DNA of 20,314 bases from Bryobacteraceae bacterium (GTDB lineage Bacteria; Acidobacteriota; Terriglobia; Bryobacterales; Bryobacteraceae), in contig JAICMB010000005.1 in assembly GCA_025929455.1 (NCBI GenBank), positions 1 through 20,314 of the forward strand, written 5' to 3'. Each line of letters opens with the position of its first letter. Position 1 is the stretch's first letter. The notes below the pieces were generated by a model. That model saw only the letters and a program-made list of their open reading frames with translations, was not told the origin of the DNA and searched no databases. Position numbers and translations under genes: made by a program. Shown one piece after another: positions 12,890-20,314 of the stretch.

Positions 12890-15043
12890 ATGGTACACAC
12901 CGTTGAAATCGACCTTGATGGTCAGAAGATAACTCTAGAAACAGGCAAAGTCGCCAAACAGGCCAACGGCGCCGTCTTAGTGCGCTCCGGCGAGTCCGTT
13001 GTGCTCGTCAGCGCCTGCGCCTCCGATCAGCCTAAACCGGGCGCGTCGTTTTTCCCGCTCACCGTGGATTACCGCGAATACACCTACGCCGCCGGAAAGT
13101 TCCCGGGCGGCTTCGTGAAGCGCGAAGGCCGTCCCAGCGAAAAAGAAATTCTCACCAGCCGGCTCATTGACCGGCCCATCCGTCCGCTTTTCCCCGAAGG
13201 ATTCACCCACGAAACGCAGATCATCGCGATGGTGCTCTCCGCCGGGCCGGAGCGCGATCCTAGCACGCTGGCGATCGCGGGCGCGGCCGCCGCGCTGGCC
13301 ATCTCCGACATTCCGTTTCATCATGTGCTCGGCGCCGTACGTGTCGGCCTGGTGAATGGCAAGTTCATCGCGAATCCCAGCTATGCCGAGACGCGCGAAG
13401 CCTCCCTCTACATCACCGTTGCCGGAAGCGACGACGGCATCGTAATGGTTGAGGCCGGCGCGCAGCAGGCCAGTGAGGAAGATGTGGTCCGCGCGATCGA
13501 GTTCGGGCACGATTGCTGCCGCAAGGTGATCGCCGCGGTTCGCGAACTGCAAGCACAGGCCGGCAAAACCAAGCGCGAGTTCAAGGCGCCGGAGATCAAC
13601 GAAGCGCTGTACAAACAGATCGAGGGCGAGATTCGCGCCGAATTGACCGACGCGCTCAGCACCAAGAAATACGGCAAGCTCGAAAGTTACAGCCGCGTCG
13701 CGCAGGCCAAGAGCAAAGTGGTGGAGGCCGTACCGGAAGAGCAGCGCGAGGAAGCGGCCGAACTGTTCGATCGCTTGAAGGAGCGCATCTTCCGCGACGA
13801 GATGCTCGACGCGCGGCACCGTCCAGACGGGCGCGCTTTTGATGAGATCCGTAACATCGATGGCGAAGTCGGTGTGCTCCCGCGCACGCACGGTTCGGCG
13901 CTGTTCACGCGCGGCGAAACGCAGGCGCTGGTCACCTGTACGCTCGGCACCAAGGAAGACGAGCAGCGCATCGAGATGTTCGATCCCTCCGAGACGTCGA
14001 AGCGCTTCATGCTGCATTACAATTTCCCGCCGTTCAGCGTGGGCGAAGTCGGCTTCATGCGCGGCCCCGGCCGTCGTGAGATCGGACACGGTGCGCTCGC
14101 GGAGCGTTCCATCAGCGCGGTGCTTCCCGACGAGAAGCAGTTCCCCTACACGCTGCGCGTGGTCAGCGACATTCTGGAGTCGAACGGATCGAGTTCCATG
14201 GCCACGGTGTGCGGCGCGACGCTGGCGCTGATGGATGCGGGCGTACCGATTCAGACGCCGATCGCCGGCATCGCTATGGGCCTGGTCAAAGAGAGCGAGA
14301 AATACGCCATCCTGACCGACATCGCGGGCGCCGAAGATCACTACGGCGACATGGATTTCAAGGTCGCGGGCTCACGCGAAGGCATCACCGGTCTGCAGAT
14401 GGACATCAAAGTGCCGAACGTGACCACCGACATCATGCGGGAGGCTCTCGAGCAGGCACGCCGCGCGCGATTGTTCATCCTCGACAAGATGAACGCCGTG
14501 CTGAGCGAACCTCGCAAGGAGATGTCGATACATGCGCCGCGCATCTACACCTTGACCATTCCGACGGATAAGATTCGCGAACTCATCGGGCCCGGCGGCA
14601 AGATGATCCGCAGCATCGTGGACGAGACCGGCGTCAAGATCGACGTCGACGACGACGGAACCGTAAACATTTTCGCGGCGGACGGTGAGGCCGCCAAGAA
14701 AGCCATCCAGCGTGTTACCGACATCGCGGCGGTGGCTGAGGTCGGCAAGACCTATCTGGGCAAGGTGGTCCGGCTCGCGGAGTTCGGCGCCTTCGTCGAA
14801 ATTTTCCCGGGCACCGACGGCCTGCTCCACATCAGCGAGATCTCCGAGAACCGCATCAAGAACGTGCGGGACGAGTTGAAGGAAGGCGACCAGATCCTGG
14901 TAAAGGTGCTGGCGCTTGAGGGCAACAAAATCAAGCTGAGCCGCAAAGCCGTACTACGCGAACAACGCGACAAGCTGAAAGGCGGTGCGCCGCAAGGCAA
15001 CTCCGCCCCGCACGAGGAAGTACGCACCGGCGCCAAGGGCTAG
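12890..15043 (+). CDS. pnp: Polyribonucleotide nucleotidyltransferase (PNPase)
   Basis: A 717-residue 3'-to-5' phosphorolytic exoribonuclease, the RNA-decay partner of the degradosome, acting as a trimer in the cytoplasm. The first RNase PH-like domain has FFPLTVDYREYTYAAGKFPGG and the LIDRPIRPLFP stretch. An all-alpha linker follows (about 240-310). The second RNase PH domain carries RGPGRREIGHGALAER and the catalytic GAEDHYGDMDF with D483 and D489 (E. coli D486 and D492). The KH domain (about 552-612) has the GPGGKMIR loop and the S1 domain (about 618-690) has FGAFVEIFPGTDGLLHISEIS. Length is normal and no key residue is missing. It lies 191 bases after rpsO, as in most bacteria, and ends in a strong hairpin. 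Confidence 0.98.
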   Translation: MVHTVEIDLDGQKITLETGKVAKQANGAVLVRSGESVVLVSACASDQPKPGASFFPLTVDYREYTYAAGKFPGGFVKREGRPSEKEILTSRLIDRPIRPLFPEGFTHETQIIAMVLSAGPERDPSTLAIAGAAAALAISDIPFHHVLGAVRVGLVNGKFIANPSYAETREASLYITVAGSDDGIVMVEAGAQQASEEDVVRAIEFGHDCCRKVIAAVRELQAQAGKTKREFKAPEINEALYKQIEGEIRAELTDALSTKKYGKLESYSRVAQAKSKVVEAVPEEQREEAAELFDRLKERIFRDEMLDARHRPDGRAFDEIRNIDGEVGVLPRTHGSALFTRGETQALVTCTLGTKEDEQRIEMFDPSETSKRFMLHYNFPPFSVGEVGFMRGPGRREIGHGALAERSISAVLPDEKQFPYTLRVVSDILESNGSSSMATVCGATLALMDAGVPIQTPIAGIAMGLVKESEKYAILTDIAGAEDHYGDMDFKVAGSREGITGLQMDIKVPNVTTDIMREALEQARRARLFILDKMNAVLSEPRKEMSIHAPRIYTLTIPTDKIRELIGPGGKMIRSIVDETGVKIDVDDDGTVNIFAADGEAAKKAIQRVTDIAAVAEVGKTYLGKVVRLAEFGAFVEIFPGTDGLLHISEISENRIKNVRDELKEGDQILVKVLALEGNKIKLSRKAVLREQRDKLKGGAPQGNSAPHEEVRTGAKG

Positions 15044-15053
15044 GGAACCAGTG

Positions 15054-15083
15054 GGGCGGCCGGTCGGTTTTTGCCGGCTGCCC
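15054..15083. terminator. Strong hairpin after pnp, probable transcription stop
   Basis: GGGCGGCCGG (15054-15063) pairs with CCGGCTGCCC (15074-15083) over 10 bp with one G-U pair. The 10-nt loop contains T5. It starts 10 nt after the pnp stop and lies between pnp and the convergent small gene at 15317-15093. No U-tract follows, so it is not a textbook intrinsic terminator; it may act as a transcript-end stabiliser or work together with Rho. Confidence 0.55.
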
Positions 15084-15092
15084 TCGTTCCGC

Positions 15093-15317
15093 TTATGCGC
15101 GACCTTCCCTGTGATCGCGCAGGTGCTGATCCATAAGATTGATCAGCGCATTCAACTTATCCTCGGTCTCGGCGGCGCGCTCGACAAGCCTATCCAGTGC
15201 CGTGGTTGTCCTGCCTAACGCGCCCTGTATAAACACCTGGTTGTCCGTAAGGCGCTCCAGAATCCCAGTTATCCGCGTCAGCGCTTGGTCGTACTCCGGG
15301 TGCGTGTGATCGGGCAT
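15093..15317 (-). CDS. Small coiled-coil protein, conserved hypothetical
   Basis: A 74-residue protein of unknown function, read towards pnp. From residue 10 to 68 it is almost entirely amphipathic helix with hydrophobic residues at heptad spacing (ITGILERLTDNQVFIQ, then LDRLVERAAETEDKLNALINLMDQHL), so an oligomeric coiled coil is likely. There is no signal peptide or membrane segment. It is placed alone and convergent to pnp, and shares a 67-nt divergent gap with the hypothetical gene at 15385. No Shine-Dalgarno is visible. The helical pattern resembles short proteins of the kind scattered in acidobacterial genomes, from memory only. Its protein-like composition argues that it is a real gene, but nothing shows a function. 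Confidence 0.6.
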   Translation of the reverse strand: MPDHTHPEYDQALTRITGILERLTDNQVFIQGALGRTTTALDRLVERAAETEDKLNALINLMDQHLRDHREGRA

Positions 15318-15384
15318 GTTCTAAGACCACTCTAACCCACTGCATTCGCCGTCTTTCCGGCCGTGCGTGTTACGCTCGATTTTT

Positions 15385-15864
15385 ATGCAGCTTTCCGAGA
15401 TTTTCCTCGGTCTGGGCGAGCCCGCGCTCGCTCAACTCCTGAAAAGCATTTCCCTTGGCAAGCTGAAAACCTTTCAGCTTTACGAACGCATCGAAGCGCG
15501 CTTGCACGTCCGCAAACTGAACTCCGAAACCCTGAAAAAAAGTGCGCCCTATGCCTGGCAGCGCTTGTCAGAGCACGACGAAGATTTCGCCACTGAAATC
15601 TCGCAAGCCATCCTGATCTCGCACATGGACATGATCCGCGCCGTGCTGGAAGAGCTTCATATCCCCAACGAAGACGGCTTTTTCGCCAAGGACCTCGATG
15701 CCAAGCAGTACCTCACCGAAGGCTGGCAGCAACGCGTGTGGGACCGTTTCCACGATCGCTTCCCCGCCCCTCTGCTGCTGTTCTACATCAACCACCTCGG
15801 CTGGGAAACGGCGAAACAGGACTTTGTTTTCTCCCCCAACGCCGTGACGGAAGCCGCGCAGTGA
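15385..15864 (+). CDS. Conserved hypothetical protein, first gene of the pheS operon
   Basis: A 159-residue soluble protein that I cannot assign to a named family. It looks mainly helical: FLGLGEPALAQLLKSISLGKLKTFQLYERIEARL near the start, a central ISHMDMIRAVLEELHIPNEDGFFAKDLD (77-104), and a Trp-rich end LTEGWQQRVWDRFHD and LLLFYINHLGWET. There is no signal peptide, membrane span or cysteine motif. ATG 15385 is preferred; a GTG at 15367 would add six residues. No good Shine-Dalgarno is seen. Its stop overlaps the ankyrin gene start by 4 bases (GTGA), and that gene in turn overlaps pheS, so it is probably co-expressed with phenylalanyl-tRNA synthetase. Confidence 0.8.
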   Translation: MQLSEIFLGLGEPALAQLLKSISLGKLKTFQLYERIEARLHVRKLNSETLKKSAPYAWQRLSEHDEDFATEISQAILISHMDMIRAVLEELHIPNEDGFFAKDLDAKQYLTEGWQQRVWDRFHDRFPAPLLLFYINHLGWETAKQDFVFSPNAVTEAAQ

Positions 15865-16562
15865 GCACTACACCCCAGCAGTTCTTCGAAACGATTCGCG
15901 CCGGCGATCTGACGAAGGTGGAGCAGATGCTGAACGCCGATCCCGCACTGCTCAAGGCGCGCGACGATCAGGGCCTCGGCCCATACACCCTGGCGCGCTA
16001 TTCGCGTCAGGACACCATCGCGCAGATGTTGCTCGACCGCGGTATCGAACTCGACGTCTTCGGCGCCATCCTCGCCGGCAACGAGGGGCGTGTGCGCGAG
16101 CTGATCCACGGCGATCCGTCCCTCGTGAAAAGCTACAGCCACGACGGCTGGACGCCGTTGCACCTGTCGGCCTTCTTCGGATGCGGCCCGTGCGCCGATG
16201 ACCTCATCGCGCAGGGCGCCGACGTGAACGCCGTCTCGCAGAACGAGATGAAAAATACGCCGCTACATGCAGCAGCGGCCGGACGCAATCGCGGCATTGC
16301 TGCGGAATTGATCGCGGCCGGAGCCCGCGTCGACACGCGCCAGCACGGCGGCTGGACCGCGTTGCATTCCGCCGCGCAGAACGGCGATGTCGAATTCGTG
16401 AAACTGCTGCTGTCGAACGGCGCCGACCTCAACGGCAAGGCCGACAACAACCAGACCGCCATGGATCTGGCGCTCTCGCACGGACGGCAGGAAGTCGTGG
16501 ACGTGCTCGAAGCCTACATGCCGCGGCAGACGCAGCCGACGCCGGACATCAACTTGAAATGA
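15861..16562 (+). CDS. Ankyrin-repeat protein coupled to pheS
   Basis: A 233-residue cytoplasmic ankyrin protein, probably a protein-binding module. After an N-terminal helix pair (TPQQFFETIRAGDLTKVEQML) there are about five or six repeats. The clearest are DGWTPLHLSAFFG (residues 94-106), NTPLHAAAAGRNRGIAAELIAAGA, GGWTALHSAAQNGDVEFVKLL, and NNQTAMDLALSHGRQEVVDVL. The end PRQTQPTPDINLK is unstructured. The start is GTG 15861, which overlaps the previous stop (GTGA) and puts the protein start at the first helix; the frame is open further upstream inside the previous gene. Its own stop overlaps the pheS ATG (ATGA). No binding partner can be named. Confidence 0.88.
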   Translation: MSTTPQQFFETIRAGDLTKVEQMLNADPALLKARDDQGLGPYTLARYSRQDTIAQMLLDRGIELDVFGAILAGNEGRVRELIHGDPSLVKSYSHDGWTPLHLSAFFGCGPCADDLIAQGADVNAVSQNEMKNTPLHAAAAGRNRGIAAELIAAGARVDTRQHGGWTALHSAAQNGDVEFVKLLLSNGADLNGKADNNQTAMDLALSHGRQEVVDVLEAYMPRQTQPTPDINLK

Positions 16563-17596
16563 CCGGCGCGGCCTTGCTCGAAGAGCAGATTGCACAGGTG
16601 CAAACCCAGGCGCTCGCGGCGATTCGCGGCGCCGATTCGCTCGACAGCCTCGAAGCCGTACGCGTTGACGTGCTCGGGCGCAAGGGCTCGCTCGCGCAAT
16701 TCAGCAAAAGCTTCGGCAAGTTATCGCCTGAAGAACGCGCCGCCGCGGGAAAGGCGCTGAACGCGGCTAAGAACGCCATCGAAGCGGCTCTTGAAGAACG
16801 CAAGAATGCGTTCGAACGCCAGGCCCTCGATGCACGTCTGGCCTCCGAATGGGTTGACCTGACGCTGCCCTCGCCCGGCCCGCTGCCCGCGCCGCTGCAT
16901 CCCATCACGCGTATTCAAAACGAGATCGAAGACCTGTTCGCGTCCATGGGTTTCGCCGTGCTCGACGGACCCGAAGTCGAAACCGAGCATCACAACTTCG
17001 ACGCGCTGAACATTCCGCCCGAGCACCCTGCGCGCGATATGCAGGACACGTTCTGGCTCGCGAACGGCAACCTGCTGCGCACGCACACCTCGCCCGTTCA
17101 GGTGCGCGGCATGGAAAAGCTCGGCCCTCCGCTACGCATGATCGCGCCCGGCCGCGTCTTCCGCAATGAGGAAGTGGACGCCTCGCACGAGCACACCTTT
17201 TATCAGCTCGAAGGCATGATGGTGGATCGCGATGTGTCCATCGCGAACCTCATCTATTTCATGAAGACGATGCTGAGCGGCATGTTCCATCGCGAGGTGA
17301 CGGTGCGCTTGCGTCCGGGCTATTTCCCTTTCGTCGAGCCGGGCTTCGAGCTCGACATTCAATGCCTGATCTGCGGCGGCTCGGGCTGTCCGGTGTGCAA
17401 GCAGAGCGGCTGGGTGGAACTGTGCCCCTGCGGCCTGGTGCATCCCAACGTGCTGCGCGCGAGCGGCATCGATCCCGACGAGTGGGGCGGCTTCGCGTTC
17501 GGCCTCGGGCTCACGCGCCTGGCCATGATGCGATACGGAATTGACGATATTCGCCTGCTGCAATCGGGCGATCTGCGCTTCTTGAATCAGTTCTGA
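16559..17596 (+). CDS. pheS: Phenylalanine-tRNA ligase alpha subunit
   Basis: The 345-residue catalytic alpha subunit of PheRS, which with PheT forms the (alpha-beta)2 enzyme that charges tRNA-Phe. The N-terminal coiled coil (1-90) binds tRNA. Class II motif 1 is around 115-140 (HPITRIQNEIEDLFASMGF), motif 2 around 195-220 (APGRVFRNEEVDASHEHTFYQLEG), and motif 3 at 312-325 (FAFGLGLTRLAMMR). The segment THTSPVQ at 175-181 and the FEPGFE-like FVEPGFELD belong to the phenylalanine pocket region. An added Cys4 cluster, CX2CX4CX2C at 269-280 with C289 and C291 close by, looks like a zinc knuckle; it occurs in some PheS lineages. It starts in an ATGA overlap with the ankyrin gene, without T-box or leader peptide. 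Confidence 0.98.
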   Translation: MTGAALLEEQIAQVQTQALAAIRGADSLDSLEAVRVDVLGRKGSLAQFSKSFGKLSPEERAAAGKALNAAKNAIEAALEERKNAFERQALDARLASEWVDLTLPSPGPLPAPLHPITRIQNEIEDLFASMGFAVLDGPEVETEHHNFDALNIPPEHPARDMQDTFWLANGNLLRTHTSPVQVRGMEKLGPPLRMIAPGRVFRNEEVDASHEHTFYQLEGMMVDRDVSIANLIYFMKTMLSGMFHREVTVRLRPGYFPFVEPGFELDIQCLICGGSGCPVCKQSGWVELCPCGLVHPNVLRASGIDPDEWGGFAFGLGLTRLAMMRYGIDDIRLLQSGDLRFLNQF

Positions 17597-17600
17597 CGCG

Positions 17601-19901
17601 ATGAAGTTTTCCTATAACTGGCTGGGCGAACTCGTTCCGCAACTCGACCGCGATCCGCGCGAGCTCATGGACCTGATCACGATGAAGACCGCGGAATGCG
17701 AGGGCCTGGAGCATGTCGGCGCGGCGCTCGCGGAAGCATCGCCCGCGCGCGTGTTGACGGTCGAGCCGATCGCGGACACACACAATGTCAAAGCGACAGT
17801 CGCGACCGAGCGCTACGGTGACAAAACCGTCGTGTGCGGCGCGCCCAACTGCCGCGCCGGCATGGTGACCGCGTACTTGCCGCTCGGCAAAAAAACGATC
17901 AACGGCGTCGAGAGTGACGGCATGCTCGCGAGTGCCGCCGAGCTCGGCATAAGCGACGATCACTCCGGCATCGTCGAGAACTGGTCCGGCGATCTGCGCT
18001 TGCGGCCCGACACCATTTTCGACATCGACAACAAGTCGCTGACGCACCGCCCGGATCTGTGGGGCCATTACGGAATGGCTCGCGAGGTGGCGGCGATCAC
18101 TGGCCGCGAGCTGCGCGATGCCGTTACTCCGGTCGAGTTTTCCGGCCCCGCTCCCGTCGAGGTGCGCATCTCCGACCCGGCGCTATGCCCGCGTTACTCC
18201 GCGCTGGTCTTCGAGAACGTGCGCGTGGGTCCGTCGCCCGCGTGGCTGCAGTACCGCCTCGCGAGCGTCGGCCTCAACTCCATCAACAACATCGTCGATG
18301 TGACGAACTACATCATGGCGGAGCTCGCGCAGCCCATGCACGCGTTCGACGCGGCGAAGCTGCACGGCAGCACGATTTTCGTGCGCACGGCCGCACCCGG
18401 CGAGCGCATTATGGCGCTTAATGACGAAGAGTACGCGCTCTCGGAATCGAATCTCGTCATCGCCGACGCCGCCGGTCCTATCGCCATCGCCGGCGTGATC
18501 GGCGGCATGCATAGCGCGATTGGGAACGATACAACACGCATCGTGTTTGAAAGCGCCAATTTCAACGCCGCCTCCGTCCGTAAAACTTCCTCCGCTCTGA
18601 AGCTGCGCACTGACGCATCGATGCGTTTCGAAAAGGCGCAGGACCCCGTCAACACGGTGCGTGCGCTCGAACGCGCGGTGGCGCTATTGCAGGAAGTCTC
18701 GCCGGGCATTCGCCTTGTTGCCGGACTCGCCGATGTCGCCGCGCCGCGCCAACCCGCACCGCCGATCGAGCTTCCCATCGACTGGCTCGTTCGCAAACTC
18801 GGACGCAGCGTCGAAGAGAGCGAAGTTCGCGCGATCCTCGAATCGCTCGGTTTCGGAGTCATGCTGGTGGTGCCCGGTGTCCTGTCGGCCACGGCGCCGA
18901 GCTGGCGCGCGACCAAAGACGTCTCGATCAAAGACGATCTGCTGGATGAGATCGGCCGCATGCTCGGCTACGGCTCGATCACGCCAACACCGCCGCGTCT
19001 TCCAGTCGTGCCGCCGCCAGCTAATCCCGAGCGCAGCTACCATCGCGCCATTCGCACCATGGCCGCCGCGCAAGGCTACACCGAGGTCTTCAACTACTCG
19101 TTCATCAGCGCTGAAACCGCCGAGGCCTTCGGCATGGCGCCGGACACGCACGTACAGGTACAGAACCCCATCGCGTCCGACCAGACGCTGTTGCGCCGCA
19201 GTCTGGTGCCGCGCATGTGGCGCAACATTCTCGAAAACAGCAAGCACCTGAACGCGTTCCGCTTCTTCGAAATCGGCCGCGAGATTCACCCGACGGCGGA
19301 CGGCGCGCAGCCCGAGGAGATCCCGCACTTCGCGGCCGCGCTGTACGCGCGCGAAGGCGACGGCGTCGCGGGCCTGTTCGAACTCAAGCGGCTGGCAGAA
19401 TGCCTCATGCGCGATTGCCGCGTGGAGCCAGCGCCCGCGCTCGCCTATGAGCATCCCGAGCGGTCCGCCATCGTCGTCTGGCGTGGCGCTCCCGTCGCAC
19501 GCTTATTCGAACTGCACCCGCGGCTGGGTATTGAAGGCCGTGCTGCCGTGCTCGATATCGACCTCGCGAAAACCGCCCGCCTGCTCACCACCGCGCCCAA
19601 GCGTTACGAACCGCTGCGCCGTTATCCTGCCAGTGCGTTCGATCTGTCCGTCGTCGCCCCGTTGCGCGAACCTGCGGGCGCGATCGGCGACCGCCTCGCT
19701 GCACTTGCGGCCGGCGACCTGATCGGGATCGAGTTCGTGCGCCAATACACCGGCGCGCCGCTGCCCGATGATCGCAAGAGCGTTTCGTACCGCATCACCG
19801 TCGGCGCGCCGGACCGCACCTTGTCATCGGAGGAAGGCGGCGCCGTGCGCGAGCGCATCATCGCCGGGATGCGCGCCGCGGGATATGAATTGCGCGTCTA
19901 A
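17601..19901 (+). CDS. pheT: Phenylalanine-tRNA ligase beta subunit
   Basis: The 766-residue beta subunit of PheRS, giving tRNA recognition and editing of mischarged Tyr-tRNA-Phe. Domains in order: an N-terminal region and EMAP-type tRNA-binding domain (about 42-150, PARVLTVEPIADTHNV), the B3/B4 editing domain (about 205-375, INNIVDVTNYIMAELAQPMHAFD and AGVIGGMHSAI), B5 (about 385-455), the catalytic-like core (about 475-665, LLRRSLVPRMWRNI), and the anticodon-binding FDX-ACB domain (674-766, YPASAFDLSVVAP to the end). It is slightly shorter than the 790-800 usual in proteobacteria but has every domain. It begins 4 nt after pheS with no Shine-Dalgarno, so it is translationally coupled. Confidence 0.97.
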   Translation: MKFSYNWLGELVPQLDRDPRELMDLITMKTAECEGLEHVGAALAEASPARVLTVEPIADTHNVKATVATERYGDKTVVCGAPNCRAGMVTAYLPLGKKTINGVESDGMLASAAELGISDDHSGIVENWSGDLRLRPDTIFDIDNKSLTHRPDLWGHYGMAREVAAITGRELRDAVTPVEFSGPAPVEVRISDPALCPRYSALVFENVRVGPSPAWLQYRLASVGLNSINNIVDVTNYIMAELAQPMHAFDAAKLHGSTIFVRTAAPGERIMALNDEEYALSESNLVIADAAGPIAIAGVIGGMHSAIGNDTTRIVFESANFNAASVRKTSSALKLRTDASMRFEKAQDPVNTVRALERAVALLQEVSPGIRLVAGLADVAAPRQPAPPIELPIDWLVRKLGRSVEESEVRAILESLGFGVMLVVPGVLSATAPSWRATKDVSIKDDLLDEIGRMLGYGSITPTPPRLPVVPPPANPERSYHRAIRTMAAAQGYTEVFNYSFISAETAEAFGMAPDTHVQVQNPIASDQTLLRRSLVPRMWRNILENSKHLNAFRFFEIGREIHPTADGAQPEEIPHFAAALYAREGDGVAGLFELKRLAECLMRDCRVEPAPALAYEHPERSAIVVWRGAPVARLFELHPRLGIEGRAAVLDIDLAKTARLLTTAPKRYEPLRRYPASAFDLSVVAPLREPAGAIGDRLAALAAGDLIGIEFVRQYTGAPLPDDRKSVSYRITVGAPDRTLSSEEGGAVRERIIAGMRAAGYELRV

Positions 19902-19908
19902 TAAAGGC

Positions 19909-20314
19909 ATGGCGCCTGCTACTTACTCCGGCCTGCTGCTGCAACGAGAGCCGCCGCTCACCACCGTCACGCTGAATCGACCGGAGCGGCGCAACGCGCT
20001 GTCGCTCGAGCTGATGCAGGAACTGGCCGCCTGCTTCGACGAGATCGGGCGCGATCGCGACACGCGCGCGGTCATCCTTGCGGCCGCCGGGAAGGTCTTC
20101 TCGTCAGGGAACGATCTGAATGAAATGATCGGCCGCGGCGCCGCCGATTACCGGCGCACGTTCGACGTCTGTTGCGAGCTGATGCAGAAGATCCAATCCA
20201 TTCCGCAGCCCGTCATCGCGCGCGTGCACGGGCTCGCAACCGCGGCGGGCTGCCAGCTTGTCGCGTCCTGCGACCTCGCGGTCGCGGCCGAGTCGGCCGG
20301 CTTCGCAACGCCCG
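19909..20314 (+). CDS. Enoyl-CoA hydratase/isomerase family protein, ECHDC3-like (partial, runs off window)
   Basis: The first 135 residues of a crotonase-fold protein, open to the end of the window. It has TVTLNRPERRNALSLELM at 20-37, the first oxyanion-hole loop FSSGNDLNEM (64-73), and GLATAAGCQLVASCDLAVAAES around 108-129. In true enoyl-CoA hydratases this last motif reads GGGxELA with a catalytic Glu. Here the position is Gln in AAGCQLVASCD, the form typical of ECHDC3 homologues, whose reaction is not settled. It begins 7 nt after pheT with AAAGG just before the ATG, too close for a normal Shine-Dalgarno. It may be the tail of the pheST operon or an independent gene. Confidence 0.88.
   Translation, partial: MAPATYSGLLLQREPPLTTVTLNRPERRNALSLELMQELAACFDEIGRDRDTRAVILAAAGKVFSSGNDLNEMIGRGAADYRRTFDVCCELMQKIQSIPQPVIARVHGLATAAGCQLVASCDLAVAAESAGFATP

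Noticed and set aside
12977..14341. 454-codon open frame on the minus strand inside pnp
   Set aside because: It is antisense to a fully conserved PNPase; length is explained by codon bias in GC-rich DNA.
15318..15384. T-box or Phe-rich leader peptide controlling pheST
   Set aside because: The 67-base gap is too short for a T-box, and no short frame with a run of Phe codons plus attenuator is visible.

Overview
The window is GC-rich, gene-dense bacterial chromosome with compact operons. The best taxonomic guess is Acidobacteriota of the Solibacter/Bryobacter type. This is inferred from the mix of a long secreted M14 peptidase, a CrcB-DUF190 pair, an ankyrin gene fused by overlap to pheS-pheT, a small coiled-coil protein beside pnp, and an ECHDC3-type hydratase homologue. 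It is not proven by any marker visible here. There are no rRNA or tRNA genes, CRISPR arrays or transposases.

Layout. Positions 1-259 hold no convincing gene. Positions 260-6128 form one tight plus-strand series: a secreted M14-type carboxypeptidase, the fluoride channel CrcB, a DUF190 PII-like protein, an enolase-superfamily dehydratase-like enzyme, a CorA-type divalent-cation transporter and a short-chain dehydrogenase. Every junction is an overlap or a gap of 7 nt or less. A hairpin-forming repeat-like element at about 6152-6250 separates this series from a convergent minus-strand operon (9720 down to 6246): hutH, then an exported NlpC/P60 peptidase, then a Tat-signal-bearing dipeptide epimerase. 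The last two fit murein-peptide processing.

Positions 9782-11471 hold the stump of a flavin monooxygenase followed by a complete one. A DUF1778/GNAT toxin-antitoxin pair (11557-12410) sits directly before rpsO and pnp. A hairpin closes pnp, and a small minus-strand coiled-coil ORF follows. Next comes a plus-strand operon of a conserved hypothetical gene, an ankyrin-repeat gene, pheS and pheT, all overlapping or 4 nt apart. An enoyl-CoA hydratase/isomerase homologue follows and runs off the window end.

The housekeeping part (S15, PNPase, PheRS) is conventional. The more interesting parts are the possible fluoride/magnesium grouping, the exported epimerase-NlpC pair behind hutH, the ankyrin-pheST coupling, and the toxin gene whose 3' tail runs into the rpsO leader. 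No clearly new defence or mobile system is visible.
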